Assembly (NCBI GenBank): GCA_963814865.1
Contig: CAWFEN010000016.1
Location: 1-64,000, forward strand
Reading direction: 5' to 3'
DNA from: AP-15 sp963814865
GTDB taxonomy: Bacteria > Pseudomonadota > Alphaproteobacteria > ATCC43930 > CGMCC-115725
Length of the DNA stretch: 64,000 bases
Below the pieces are notes generated by a model that worked only from the letters and a program-made list of their open reading frames with translations, made no database searches and had not been told where the DNA came from. A program made the translations under genes and the position numbers. Within the stretch, counting starts at the first letter, position 1, and each line of letters opens with the position of its first letter. Below, piece by piece: positions 53,141 to 61,469 of this stretch.

Positions 53141-53983
53141 ATGGTCGACCAGACAGTAAATCCGCATCCCGTGGGCGCTGCGTCCCGCGCCGATGTGGTT
53201 GCGAACGTCGTCGTAAATTCGGAGGCCAGCCGCTTTCTCCGCGAGATCCTCGAAAAGGCCATCGCCAATCCGGCGGGCGTCGCGCCTCGCTGGCTGGCTG
53301 AAACCTGGGCGTTGCTGGCCAACATATTGGTGAACGACTATCTGAACAACTGGAACCATGCCGGGAAAGACGACGTCAGAAAGGCTGAAGAAGCCGTGCT
53401 GAATGCCCTGGCGATCGATCCGAGGCTTGCACTGGCGCATCACGCGAATGGCTTGATCCATCGCGCCAGGGGGCAGCATCAGGCGGCGCTGAACGCGTTT
53501 GAGCGGGCGGTGGAGTTCGATCCCTATTTCGCGCGCGCCCAGGCTCAACTAGGCAATGAATTGGTTCTTCTCGGGCGGCCGGGGGATGCGACGCAGCCGT
53601 TGGAGAAGGTGATCGAACTCAACCAGCATCATCCCGCCATAGGTTATTTTTATTGGATCATCGGCCGGGCATATTTCTTCGATGAGAAATATCGGGAGGC
53701 AATTCCATGGCTGCGGAAATCGGCCTCGGCCTTGCCGACGGTTTGGTACAACCGCCTTTACCTGGTAAGCGCGCTCGCTCATGTCGGAGGAACGGATGGA
53801 GCGGAAGAAACAGTCGAGGCAAAAACGCTCTTGAAAGAATTCCTTGACCATTCCGGCTTCGGCAAGCACACGGTGACGCGGGTAGCGTCATACGAGGAAG
53901 CCAATCCGAACGATCATGCAATGGTGGTAGCGGGGCGTGAGAGATTTCGCGACGGGCTGCGCAAAGCGGATATGGCTCCGTGA
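53141..53983 (+). CDS. TPR protein, copy of the cyclase C-terminal module
   Basis: Protein of 280 residues with TPR units (AEEAVLNALAIDPRLALAHH, QHQAALNAFERAVEFDPYFA, YREAIPWLRKSASALPTVWY). It lines up along its length with residues 410-641 of the cyclase at 51160; shared landmarks are YYWIVGRAHFF / FYWIIGRAYFF, AIPWLQKSV / AIPWLRKSA, WYNRLYLV, and a closing NPDDNAVVVA / NPNDHAMVVA motif. It lacks the cyclase, membrane and FlgO-like parts, so it is cytosolic. GGGGAGG precedes ATG 53141, 55 bases after the cyclase stop; probably cotranscribed. Role unknown. Confidence 0.82.
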   Translation: MVDQTVNPHPVGAASRADVVANVVVNSEASRFLREILEKAIANPAGVAPRWLAETWALLANILVNDYLNNWNHAGKDDVRKAEEAVLNALAIDPRLALAHHANGLIHRARGQHQAALNAFERAVEFDPYFARAQAQLGNELVLLGRPGDATQPLEKVIELNQHHPAIGYFYWIIGRAYFFDEKYREAIPWLRKSASALPTVWYNRLYLVSALAHVGGTDGAEETVEAKTLLKEFLDHSGFGKHTVTRVASYEEANPNDHAMVVAGRERFRDGLRKADMAP

Positions 53984-54149
53984 CGGCGCACTATCCTGCC
54001 ATTGCTTCGTCTCGTATTCTACCGGTTTCGTCCTCTTGCGCATCGTGCCGCCTCATTCGTAGTGGGGGCGGCGGCGAGCATCTGGGAACGATCGATCGGC
54101 GATGACCGACTGCTCAATTATTGAGCGCCCTGGCGGCCGGAGGTGAGCA

Positions 54150-54974
54150 ATGGACAATCGGACAGCAAACGCCAATGCCGCCGATCTCATATCCCGAGCC
54201 AGGGCAATTCACAGCAAGGTGCTGACCCCCGAGAATGCGCTGCTCGTTCGTGAGATCCTCGAAAGCGCTCTGGAAGACCCGGTGGGCGTCGATCCTCGCC
54301 GGTTGGCCGAGGCATGGAGCTTGCTTGCCGAAATATTGATGTGCGACTATTTGAACCGTTGGAACCATGCGGGGCTCCCGGAACTCGCACGGGCCGAAAA
54401 TGCAGTGCAGCGGGCATTGGAGATCATCCCCGAGCTTGCTCCGGCGCATTACGCGAGCGGGTTGATTTATCGAGCTAAGGGGAAGCATGAGGCGTCGCTG
54501 GCCGCGTTCGCCCGGACAACCGAGCTCAATCCCGATATTCCGCTCGCCTACGCGCAACAAGGTGCCCAGCTGATGTATGTGGGACGGCCGAAGGAGGCGG
54601 TTCCGCTGGTAGAAAAGGCGATAAAGCTCAGCCCGGTCGCTAGCCCGGCGCTCGGCATGTTCTATTGGATCATCGGACGGGCGCACTTTTTTTCCGGCAA
54701 TTACGAGGCGGCGATTGCATGGTTGCGGAAATCGGTCGAGCTGCGGCCGACACTTTGGTATAATCGGCTGTATCTGGTCAGCGCCTGTGCTCTTGCTGGT
54801 GACGGAAAAGAAGCAAAGATTGCCTTGGCCGATTTCGATGCCCGGTTCCCTGGCTATACGTTGTCGCGTGTGGAGTCGGATGAGCAGACGAACCCCAACG
54901 GCAACCCGGTCGTCGTCGAGGGCCGCAGGAAATTTCATGAAGGATTGCAGCAGGCTGGAATGGCCGCCGGATGA
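54150..54974 (+). CDS. TPR protein, second copy of the cyclase C-terminal module
   Basis: Protein of 274 residues, closely related to the previous gene: LVREILESALEDPVGVDPRR against FLREILEKAIANPAGVAPRW, YLNRWNHAGLPELARAENAV, AFARTTELNPDIPLAYAQQG, FYWIIGRAHFFSGNYEAAIA, WLRKSVELRPTLWYNRLYLV, and NPNGNPVVVEGRRKFHEGLQ at the end. CGGAGGTGAG precedes ATG 54150. No signal peptide. The 166-base gap to the gene before may hold its own promoter. Function unknown; tandem location suggests joint action with the cyclase, as decoys or partners of whatever its TPR part binds. Confidence 0.82.
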   Translation: MDNRTANANAADLISRARAIHSKVLTPENALLVREILESALEDPVGVDPRRLAEAWSLLAEILMCDYLNRWNHAGLPELARAENAVQRALEIIPELAPAHYASGLIYRAKGKHEASLAAFARTTELNPDIPLAYAQQGAQLMYVGRPKEAVPLVEKAIKLSPVASPALGMFYWIIGRAHFFSGNYEAAIAWLRKSVELRPTLWYNRLYLVSACALAGDGKEAKIALADFDARFPGYTLSRVESDEQTNPNGNPVVVEGRRKFHEGLQQAGMAAG

Positions 54975-55056
54975 TCGGACGTAATTCCGGCCGGCGCCGT
55001 CGCTTTCCGATCCCGCCACGCGGGCCGGTTTCGAAGGGGGGTTGCATTTCATCTCC

Positions 55057-55082
55057 GGAACCTGTTCGTTAACGCGAGCGTT
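55057..55082 (+). promoter_or_regulatory. EcfG-type general stress promoter
   Basis: GGAAC at 55057-55061, a 17-base spacer, CGTT at 55079-55082: an exact match to the EcfG consensus and the same spacing as the one at 8995. It lies 53 bases before the small membrane protein gene at 55135. Confidence 0.7.
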
Positions 55083-55134
55083 GGGCTCTTCGGCGCTGGC
55101 GCGAGGTCCTGGGTTCGGCTGTAGAGAGAGACCA

Positions 55135-55371
55135 ATGCGGGTGATCGTCGGGCTCTACCTGGTAATCGGCATCGTGCTGTTGGCGACTGGGTTTCTGTTG
55201 CCCGGCCCGTGTCCGAACCGCAACACCAATATCGTCAACAACCTCGTCTTCGTGCTGACCTGGCCGGTCGGGCTTTACGCGGAAGTGTATCACGGACAAT
55301 TGTCGGTCGAGGACTGGCTGCGCGCCCAGGCCTGCCAGGGCGGCGACGGGCTGGGAACCAAGAAAATCTAA
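55135..55371 (+). CDS. Small membrane protein under a stress-type promoter
   Basis: Protein of 78 residues: MRVIVGLYLVIGIVLLATGF is a first helix, followed by a short loop with PGPCPNRNTN, then NNLVFVLTWPVGLYAEVYHG as a second helix, and a charged tail. ATG 55135 follows GAGAGAGACC. It converges on hemC, their stop codons overlapping by four bases. An exact GGAAC-N17-CGTT promoter stands just upstream, so it is probably induced in the general stress response. I recognise no named family. Confidence 0.75.
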   Translation: MRVIVGLYLVIGIVLLATGFLLPGPCPNRNTNIVNNLVFVLTWPVGLYAEVYHGQLSVEDWLRAQACQGGDGLGTKKI

Positions 55372-56297
55372 CCGAGGCCGAAATCGGGACCGGCGCGCCG
55401 CCGCAGCTCGTGGCCGAGCCCGGTGCCGATCGCCGCCGCCGCGGCCACGGCGCCGCTGCGCATGGCGCGGATCTCGGCGCTGCCGTCGGGTTTCAGCACC
55501 AATCCTTCGATCGTCAGCCGGTCGCCGTCGATCTCGGCGAGCGCCGCGATCGGGGTATGGCAGGAGCCGTCGAGGACGGCGAGCATGGCGCGCTCGGCGG
55601 CGGCGCAGGCGGCGCTCCCGGCATCGTGCAGCGGGCCGAGCAGCTGACGCAGCCGATCGTCCCCGGCGCGGCATTCGACCGCGAGCGTTCCTTGCCCGAC
55701 CGCAGGCAGCATGATGTCGCGCGGCAGGATTTCGGTGGCGAGATGCGCGAGGCCGAGCCGTTCGAGGCCGCACAAGGCGAGCAGGGTCGCGTCGACCTCG
55801 CCGGCTTCGAGCTTGCGGATCCGGGTGTCCGCATTGCCGCGGAACGGCACGACCTGGAAATCGGGGCGGCGGCGCAGCAATTGCGCCTGGCGCCGCAGCG
55901 ACGCGGTGCCGACGACCGCACCCTGCGGCAGCAAGGCGAGGCTCGCCGCCCTGGCCGACAGGAAGGCGTCGCGCGGGTCGTCGCGCGGCAGCACGCAGGC
56001 GATCTCGACTCCGTCGGGCAGCCGGGTCTCGAGGTCTTTCAGCGAATGCACGGCGAGATCGACATGCCCGGCGAGGAGCGCCGCGTCGATCTCCTTGGCG
56101 AAGAGCCCCTTGCCGCCGATTTCGGCCAGCCGCCGGTCCTGCACCCGGTCGCCGGTGGTGCGGATGGCGACGATCTCGACGGCGCCGGCAGCGGCGAGAC
56201 CGGGGTGGGCGGCGGCCAGACGCTCGCGCACGAGCGCCGTCTGGCGCAGCGCCATCGGGCTGCCGCGGCTGCCGATGCGCAACGGGCGGACGGTCAC
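55368..56297 (-). CDS. hemC: Hydroxymethylbilane synthase (porphobilinogen deaminase)
   Basis: Enzyme of 309 residues that joins four porphobilinogens into hydroxymethylbilane, the precursor of haem and cobalamin. It starts RIGSRGSPMALRQTALVRER; KGLFAKEIDAALLAGHVDLA and VHSLKDLETRLPDGVEIACV form domain 1, with VVGTASLRRQAQLLRRRPDF and PFRGNADTRIRKLEAGEVDA. Cys246 in DGSCHTPIAAL binds the dipyrromethane cofactor. GTG 56297 was chosen because GAGG lies 9 bases before it; TTG 56303 is too close to it. The transporter gene lies just upstream on the same strand. Confidence 0.94.
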   Translation of the reverse strand: MTVRPLRIGSRGSPMALRQTALVRERLAAAHPGLAAAGAVEIVAIRTTGDRVQDRRLAEIGGKGLFAKEIDAALLAGHVDLAVHSLKDLETRLPDGVEIACVLPRDDPRDAFLSARAASLALLPQGAVVGTASLRRQAQLLRRRPDFQVVPFRGNADTRIRKLEAGEVDATLLALCGLERLGLAHLATEILPRDIMLPAVGQGTLAVECRAGDDRLRQLLGPLHDAGSAACAAAERAMLAVLDGSCHTPIAALAEIDGDRLTIEGLVLKPDGSAEIRAMRSGAVAAAAAIGTGLGHELRRRAGPDFGLG

Positions 56298-56355
56298 CTG
56301 CAATTTCCTCGCCGCCTGTTCTAGCGCGTTGGCGGGCGGGTTCCAATACTCGGCG

Positions 56356-57612
56356 CTACCATCCCGGCAATATCGGCAGGGTTCGGGTCAGCGCCAGCCA
56401 GAACAATGCGAAGCCGACCGACAGGATGGTTATCGGAATGCCGGCGCGGGCGTGCTCGGCAAAGGTCAGCCGCGCCCCCATGCGGTCGGCGCGCTCGGCG
56501 ATCAGCACATTGGTCAGGCTGCCGGTCAGCAGCAGATTGCCGGCGAGGCTCGACAGCAGGGCGAGGGCGTAGAGCGCGCCCGGCGGCGCCGACGGCCATA
56601 ATTGCAGCAGCAGCATCGCCGCCGGCACGCCGCCGATCGCGTTGCTCGTGACCACGCTGTAGGGCGCCAGCAGCGCGAGATTGTCGGGCAGCAGCCGGTA
56701 CCGGGCCAGGAACTGGAGGAGCTGGGCGGCGACGCCGGAATGGTTGAGCGCCCCGGTGATCGCGAACAGGCAGGAGACGAGCAGCAGCAGCGGCCAATCG
56801 ACCGCGGCGATCATGGTCCGGCTGGTGATCTTGCGGTTGGCCAGCAGCAGGGCGGCGATGATCAGCGCACCGATCTCGCGCGGCAGCGGCGTCGCAAACA
56901 GCACGAACAGCGCCAGCAGGGCGGCCGCCCCCTTGATCGTCTGGTTGCGGTCGAGCGGGCGCAGGGCGACCGGGGGCGGGTCGAACGTCGCCGCCAATAC
57001 GCTTTCGCTGATCCGCCGGCGCCATTGCAGCCAGATGACGGCGAAGATGACGATCAGGCTGAACAGCGCCGGCACCCCGCAGATCGCCAGGAAGCGCCAG
57101 AAATCGAGCCGGCCGAGCGAGCCGATCAGGATGTTCTGCGGATTGCCGATCAGGGTCGCGGCCGAGCCCGCATTGGCGGCGGCGGCAAGGGCAATGACCA
57201 GCGGGCGCGGATCGAGGCCGCGGCCCTGCGCGCCGGCGATCAGCAACGGAGCGATGGCGATCACCAGGATGTCGGTCGCCAGCACCGCCGAAAGACCGCC
57301 GACGATCGCCACCGTCAGCGCCAGCAATGCCGCGACCGCACGCGGGCTGCCGGTGATCGTGCGGGCGCAGAAATCGATAAAGCCCGACTGCGCGAACTGC
57401 GCCGAGATGATCATCATGGCAAACAGGAAGGCGATCGTCGGCATGTCGACATCGCTGCCGAAATCGTCGAGCGTCATCTGGCCGCTCGCCAGGAGCGCGA
57501 TGACGGCGAGCAGCGCGATCCCGGTGCGATCGACCTGCAGCCAGGCGATTCGCCCGGCGGCCATGCCGATATAGGTCAGGATCAGGACCAGGAGGACGAT
57601 CGCGGCGTGCAT
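56356..57612 (-). CDS. SLC13/ArsB/NhaD-type ion transporter
   Basis: Membrane protein of 418 residues with about eleven hydrophobic helices. Two inverted halves carry AATDILVIAIAPLLIAG / AANAGSAATLIGNPQNILIG in the first and YSVVTSNAIGGVPAAMLLLQ / LAGNLLLTGSLTNVLIAERA in the second; the SNP/SLTN-like loops form the ion site of this superfamily (citrate, arsenite, Na+/H+). The ion carried cannot be told. It starts MHAAIVLLVLILTYIGMAAG at ATG 57612. hemC follows 58 bases downstream. Confidence 0.88.
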   Translation of the reverse strand: MHAAIVLLVLILTYIGMAAGRIAWLQVDRTGIALLAVIALLASGQMTLDDFGSDVDMPTIAFLFAMMIISAQFAQSGFIDFCARTITGSPRAVAALLALTVAIVGGLSAVLATDILVIAIAPLLIAGAQGRGLDPRPLVIALAAAANAGSAATLIGNPQNILIGSLGRLDFWRFLAICGVPALFSLIVIFAVIWLQWRRRISESVLAATFDPPPVALRPLDRNQTIKGAAALLALFVLFATPLPREIGALIIAALLLANRKITSRTMIAAVDWPLLLLVSCLFAITGALNHSGVAAQLLQFLARYRLLPDNLALLAPYSVVTSNAIGGVPAAMLLLQLWPSAPPGALYALALLSSLAGNLLLTGSLTNVLIAERADRMGARLTFAEHARAGIPITILSVGFALFWLALTRTLPILPGW

Positions 57613-57800
57613 CGGGCGAGACCGGCGAGGAGCCCCGCATCATAGCCGGAGTGCGTGCGCCCGCCGCTACGCCCGTGTCCGCCGGTTTGGCGCCGCGGCG
57701 TGGCGGTTTGCCGCAGCTACCCGATCGCCGTGCGCGCGGAGCGGCGAGAGCGGTGCCGCGCCGCTGCCTCGCGGCGGTGCACTTGCTGTATCATCAGCAA

Positions 57801-60035
57801 ATGACCGAACCCGCCATCCTCATGCGGCCGCCCGCCGAAGGGTCCGCCTACCTCGCCAATCTCAACGACGCGCAGCGCCGCGCCGTCGAGGCGGTCGATG
57901 GTCCGGTGCTGGTGCTGTCGGGCGCCGGCACCGGCAAGACGCGGGTGCTGACGACGCGCCTCGCCCATATCCTCGCGACCGGCCGCGCCTTTCCGAGCGA
58001 GCTGCTCGCCGTCACCTTCACCAACCGGGCGGCGCGCGAAATGCGCGAACGGCTCGAGGCGGTGATCGGCCATGCCGCCGACGGCGTGTGGCTCGGCACC
58101 TTTCATGCGATCGCCGCGCGCATCCTGCGCCGCCACGCCGAGGCGGTCGGGCTCAAATCGAGCTTTACCATCCTCGACACCGACGACCAGATCCGCCTCC
58201 TGAAGCAGATCCTGCAGGCCGAGAACATCGACGAACGGCGCTGGCCGGCGCGGGTCCTGCTGGCGCTGATCCAGCGCTGGAAGGACCGCGGCCTCGGCCC
58301 CGAAAAAGTCCCGGCCGCCGATGCGGGCGGCTTCGCCGACGGCCGCACGATCGGCCTCTACCGGCAATACCAGGAGCGGCTGGCGACCGTGAACGCCGTC
58401 GATTTCGGCGATCTGATGCTGCACAATCTGACCTTGTTGATGGGCAATCCCGCCATCCTCGCCGATTACCAGCGCCGCTTCCGCTATATCCTTGTCGACG
58501 AATACCAGGACAGCAACGTCGCCCAATATCTGTGGCTGCGGCTGCTGGCGCAGCAGCGCCGCAATCTGTGCTGCGTCGGCGACGACGACCAGTCGATCTA
58601 CAGCTGGCGCGGCGCCGAGATCGGCAACATCCTGCGCTTCGAGCATGATTTTCCCGGGGCGACGGTGATCCGCCTCGAAGAGAACTACCGTTCGACCGCG
58701 CACATACTGGGGGCGGCGGCGGGGATGATCGCGCATAACCGCGGCCGGCTCGGCAAGACCCTGTGGACCACGGCGGGCGAAGGCGACAGGGTCGTCGTGC
58801 GCGCGCTGTGGGACGCCGAGGAGGAAGCGCGCTGGGTCGGCGACGAGATCGAGGCATTGCAGCGCAAGGGCCACGCCCTGCGCGAGATCGCGATCCTGGT
58901 CCGCGCCGGTTTCCAGACGCGCGAGTTCGAAGAGCGCTTCATCGCGCTGGCCCTGCCCTATCGCGTGATCGGCGGCCCGCGCTTTTACGAGCGGCAGGAG
59001 ATCCGCGACGCGCTCGCCTATCTGCGCCTCGTCAGCCAGCCGGCCGACGACCTCGCCTTCGAGCGCATCCTGAACACGCCGCGGCGCGGCATCGGCACCG
59101 CGACCCTGCAGCAGCTCCATACCGTCGCGCGCGAGGAACGGCTGCCGCTGGTCGAGGCGGCGCGGGCGCTCGTCCCCGGCGACCGGCTGCGGGCCGCCGG
59201 CCGCAACGCGCTCGCCGCCTTTGTCGCGGCCCTCGACCGCTGGCGCGAGCAGGCCGCCACGCTGTCGCATACCGATCTCGTGCAGATCGTGCTCGACGAA
59301 TCGGGCTATACCCAGATGTGGCAGGCCGACCGCTCGCCCGACGCCGCGGGCCGGCTCGAAAATCTGAAGGAGCTGGTCGTCGCGATGGCCGAGTTCGAGA
59401 ATCTCGGCGGCTTTCTCGAACATGTCAGCCTGGTCATGGACAATGCCGCCGGTTCGGCCGGCGACATGGTCAATCTGATGACCCTGCACAGCGCCAAGGG
59501 GCTCGAATTCGATACGGTGTTCCTGCCCGGCTGGGAGGACGGGCTGTTTCCGAACCAGCGGTCGATGGAGGAGAACGGGCTCGCGGCGCTCGAGGAGGAG
59601 CGCCGGCTCGCCTATGTCGGGCTGACCCGCGCGCGCCGTCGCGCACATGTCTCGTTCGCCGCCAACCGGCGCATCCACGGCCAATGGCAGAGTGCGATGC
59701 GCTCGCGCTTTGTCGACGAACTGCCGGCCGAGCATGTCGAAATCGTCGCCGAGCTCGGCCTGCAGCCGGGCGGGGCAGGGGGCGGCGGATGGCGCACCGC
59801 GTTCGATCTGCCGTTCGCGCCGGCAGCGCGGCGGCCCCTGCTCGTCGAATCGATGCCGGCGCCGCGGCGCGGCGTGGAAGTGCGCCGGGTCGGCGGCTTT
59901 GCCGTCGGCGACCGCGTCTTCAACCAGAAATTCGGCTACGGCACGGTGACTGAGGTCGAGGGCAACCGGCTCGCGATCCATTTCGACGCCGCCGGCGACA
60001 AGAAGATCATGGACGCCTATGTCGACCATGTCTGA
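57801..60035 (+). CDS. uvrD: UvrD/PcrA/Rep-type DNA helicase
   Basis: Superfamily 1A 3'-5' helicase of 744 residues acting in nucleotide-excision and mismatch repair. Q-motif LNDAQRRAVEAVDGPVLVLS; Walker A GAGTGKT with Lys46; motif Ia VTFTNRAAREMRERL; motif II ILVDEYQDSN; motif III CVGDDDQSIYSWRGAEIGNI; motif IV VIRLEENYRST; motif V TLHSAKGLEFDTVFLPGWED; motif VI EERRLAYVGLTRARRRAHVS. The C-terminal VGDRVFNQKFGYGTVTEVEG is the small UvrD tail that contacts RNA polymerase or UvrB. ATG 57801 opens the conserved part; its ribosome site is weak. The VWA gene follows 86 bases downstream. Confidence 0.94.
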   Translation: MTEPAILMRPPAEGSAYLANLNDAQRRAVEAVDGPVLVLSGAGTGKTRVLTTRLAHILATGRAFPSELLAVTFTNRAAREMRERLEAVIGHAADGVWLGTFHAIAARILRRHAEAVGLKSSFTILDTDDQIRLLKQILQAENIDERRWPARVLLALIQRWKDRGLGPEKVPAADAGGFADGRTIGLYRQYQERLATVNAVDFGDLMLHNLTLLMGNPAILADYQRRFRYILVDEYQDSNVAQYLWLRLLAQQRRNLCCVGDDDQSIYSWRGAEIGNILRFEHDFPGATVIRLEENYRSTAHILGAAAGMIAHNRGRLGKTLWTTAGEGDRVVVRALWDAEEEARWVGDEIEALQRKGHALREIAILVRAGFQTREFEERFIALALPYRVIGGPRFYERQEIRDALAYLRLVSQPADDLAFERILNTPRRGIGTATLQQLHTVAREERLPLVEAARALVPGDRLRAAGRNALAAFVAALDRWREQAATLSHTDLVQIVLDESGYTQMWQADRSPDAAGRLENLKELVVAMAEFENLGGFLEHVSLVMDNAAGSAGDMVNLMTLHSAKGLEFDTVFLPGWEDGLFPNQRSMEENGLAALEEERRLAYVGLTRARRRAHVSFAANRRIHGQWQSAMRSRFVDELPAEHVEIVAELGLQPGGAGGGGWRTAFDLPFAPAARRPLLVESMPAPRRGVEVRRVGGFAVGDRVFNQKFGYGTVTEVEGNRLAIHFDAAGDKKIMDAYVDHV

Positions 60036-60121
60036 ACGAGATTTCGAAGCGGGCGAAGGGGCATGCTGAACCGCCGATTGCCGGCAATGAAAAGCATCGG
60101 CGCCGGGGCGCTGCCGTAGCC

Positions 60122-61303
60122 ATGTTCTTTTTGTTCTTCACCGAGCTGCGCGAGGCCAGGGTGCCGGTCTCGCTGCGCGAGTACCTGACCCTGATGGAGG
60201 CGATGGAAAAGCGGGTCGCCGCCTTCGCCATCGAAGATTTCTACTTTCTCGCGCGAGCGGCGCTGGTCAAGGACGAACGCCATCTCGACCGTTTCGACCG
60301 GGTCTTCGGCCATTGCTTCAAAGGGATCGAGACATTGGCCGAGCCACAGGCCGCGATCCCGGAGGAATGGCTGAAAAGGCTCGCCGGGCGATTGTTGACC
60401 GAGGCGGAGAAAAAGCTCGTCGAGGCGATCGGCGGCTGGGACGCGCTGATGGAGGCCCTGCGCCGGCGCCTCGCCGAGCAGAAGGGGCGGCACCAGGGCG
60501 GCGCCAAATGGATCGGCACCGCCGGCACCTCGCCCTTCGGGGCGCACGGCTACAACCCCGAAGGCGTGCGGATCGGCCAAGAGGAAGGCAGGCACCGCAG
60601 CGCGGTCAAGGTGTGGGACCGGCGCGAGTACCGCAACCTCGACGACACCGTCGAGCTCGGCACCCGCAACATCAAGCTGGCGCTGCGCCGGCTGCGTCAG
60701 TTCGCGCGCGAGGGCGCGGCCGAAGAGCTCGATCTCGACGGCACCGTGCGCTCGACCGCGCACAATGCCGGCTGGCTCGATTTGAAGCTGGTGCCGGAGC
60801 GGCACAACGCGGTCAAATTACTGCTGTTCCTCGATGTCGGCGGGTCGATGGAGGACCACGTGCGGGTCTGCGAGGAATTGTTCTCGGCCGCGCGCTCCGA
60901 ATTCAAGCAGCTGATTCATTTCTACTTTCACAACTGCCTCTACGATACGGTATGGCGCGATTCGCGCCGGCGCCATGTCGAGCAGGTGCCGGTCATGGAA
61001 CTGATCCGCACCTACGACCCCCTCTATCGCATCGTGCTCGTCGGCGACGCCAGCATGAGCCCCTACGAGATCGAAAAAGAGGGCGGCAGCGTCGAGCGCT
61101 GGAACGACGAATCGGGCGAAACCTGGCTGCGCCGCCTGTTCGAGGCCTATCCGCGGGCGGTATGGCTGAACCCGGTGCCGGAGAAATACTGGAACGGCAC
61201 CGCGAGCATCGGGATGATCCGCCGGATCGCCGAAGACCGCATGTTCCCGCTGACCCTCGACGGCCTCGACCACGCCATGCGCCGGTTGCGCCAGCGCGGG
61301 TGA
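60122..61303 (+). CDS. VWA-domain protein, CoxE-like
   Basis: Protein of 393 residues. The N-terminal half is helical (FFTELREARVPVSLREYLTL, FYFLARAALVKDERHLDRFD). Residues 230-385 form a von Willebrand A domain with MIDAS residues Asp238, Gly240 and Ser242 (LDVGGSM, where a canonical site would read D-S-S-S or D-x-G-S). LVGDASMSPYEIEKEGGSVE and YPRAVWLNPVPEKYW lie near the end. CoxE-type proteins normally pair with a MoxR AAA+ ATPase to load metals or assemble enzymes; no such ATPase is adjacent. ATG 60122. It follows uvrD on the same strand. Confidence 0.9.
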   Translation: MFFLFFTELREARVPVSLREYLTLMEAMEKRVAAFAIEDFYFLARAALVKDERHLDRFDRVFGHCFKGIETLAEPQAAIPEEWLKRLAGRLLTEAEKKLVEAIGGWDALMEALRRRLAEQKGRHQGGAKWIGTAGTSPFGAHGYNPEGVRIGQEEGRHRSAVKVWDRREYRNLDDTVELGTRNIKLALRRLRQFAREGAAEELDLDGTVRSTAHNAGWLDLKLVPERHNAVKLLLFLDVGGSMEDHVRVCEELFSAARSEFKQLIHFYFHNCLYDTVWRDSRRRHVEQVPVMELIRTYDPLYRIVLVGDASMSPYEIEKEGGSVERWNDESGETWLRRLFEAYPRAVWLNPVPEKYWNGTASIGMIRRIAEDRMFPLTLDGLDHAMRRLRQRG

Positions 61304-61469
61304 CCCGGCCGGCGGTGTCACGCGTTCCGCCGACCCGATCTCCCGGCTCTCCCGAAGATCGATTAATCAAAACTTGACGATTTTCCCGCTATCTGGACCG
61401 GCCGAAGCGGTCGCGATTGTCGCCCGCGATCGCAGGCTCGGCAGGGTAACCGGGGAGCACGACGCCGCC

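Noticed and set aside
54080..54110. GGAAC at about 54087 as a third stress promoter before the second TPR gene
   Set aside because: At 17 bases the downstream box reads CGAC instead of CGTT, and other spacings do not improve it.
57717..60029. Minus-strand open frame of 770 codons opposite uvrD
   Set aside because: No recognisable domain; all seven helicase motifs are on the plus strand.
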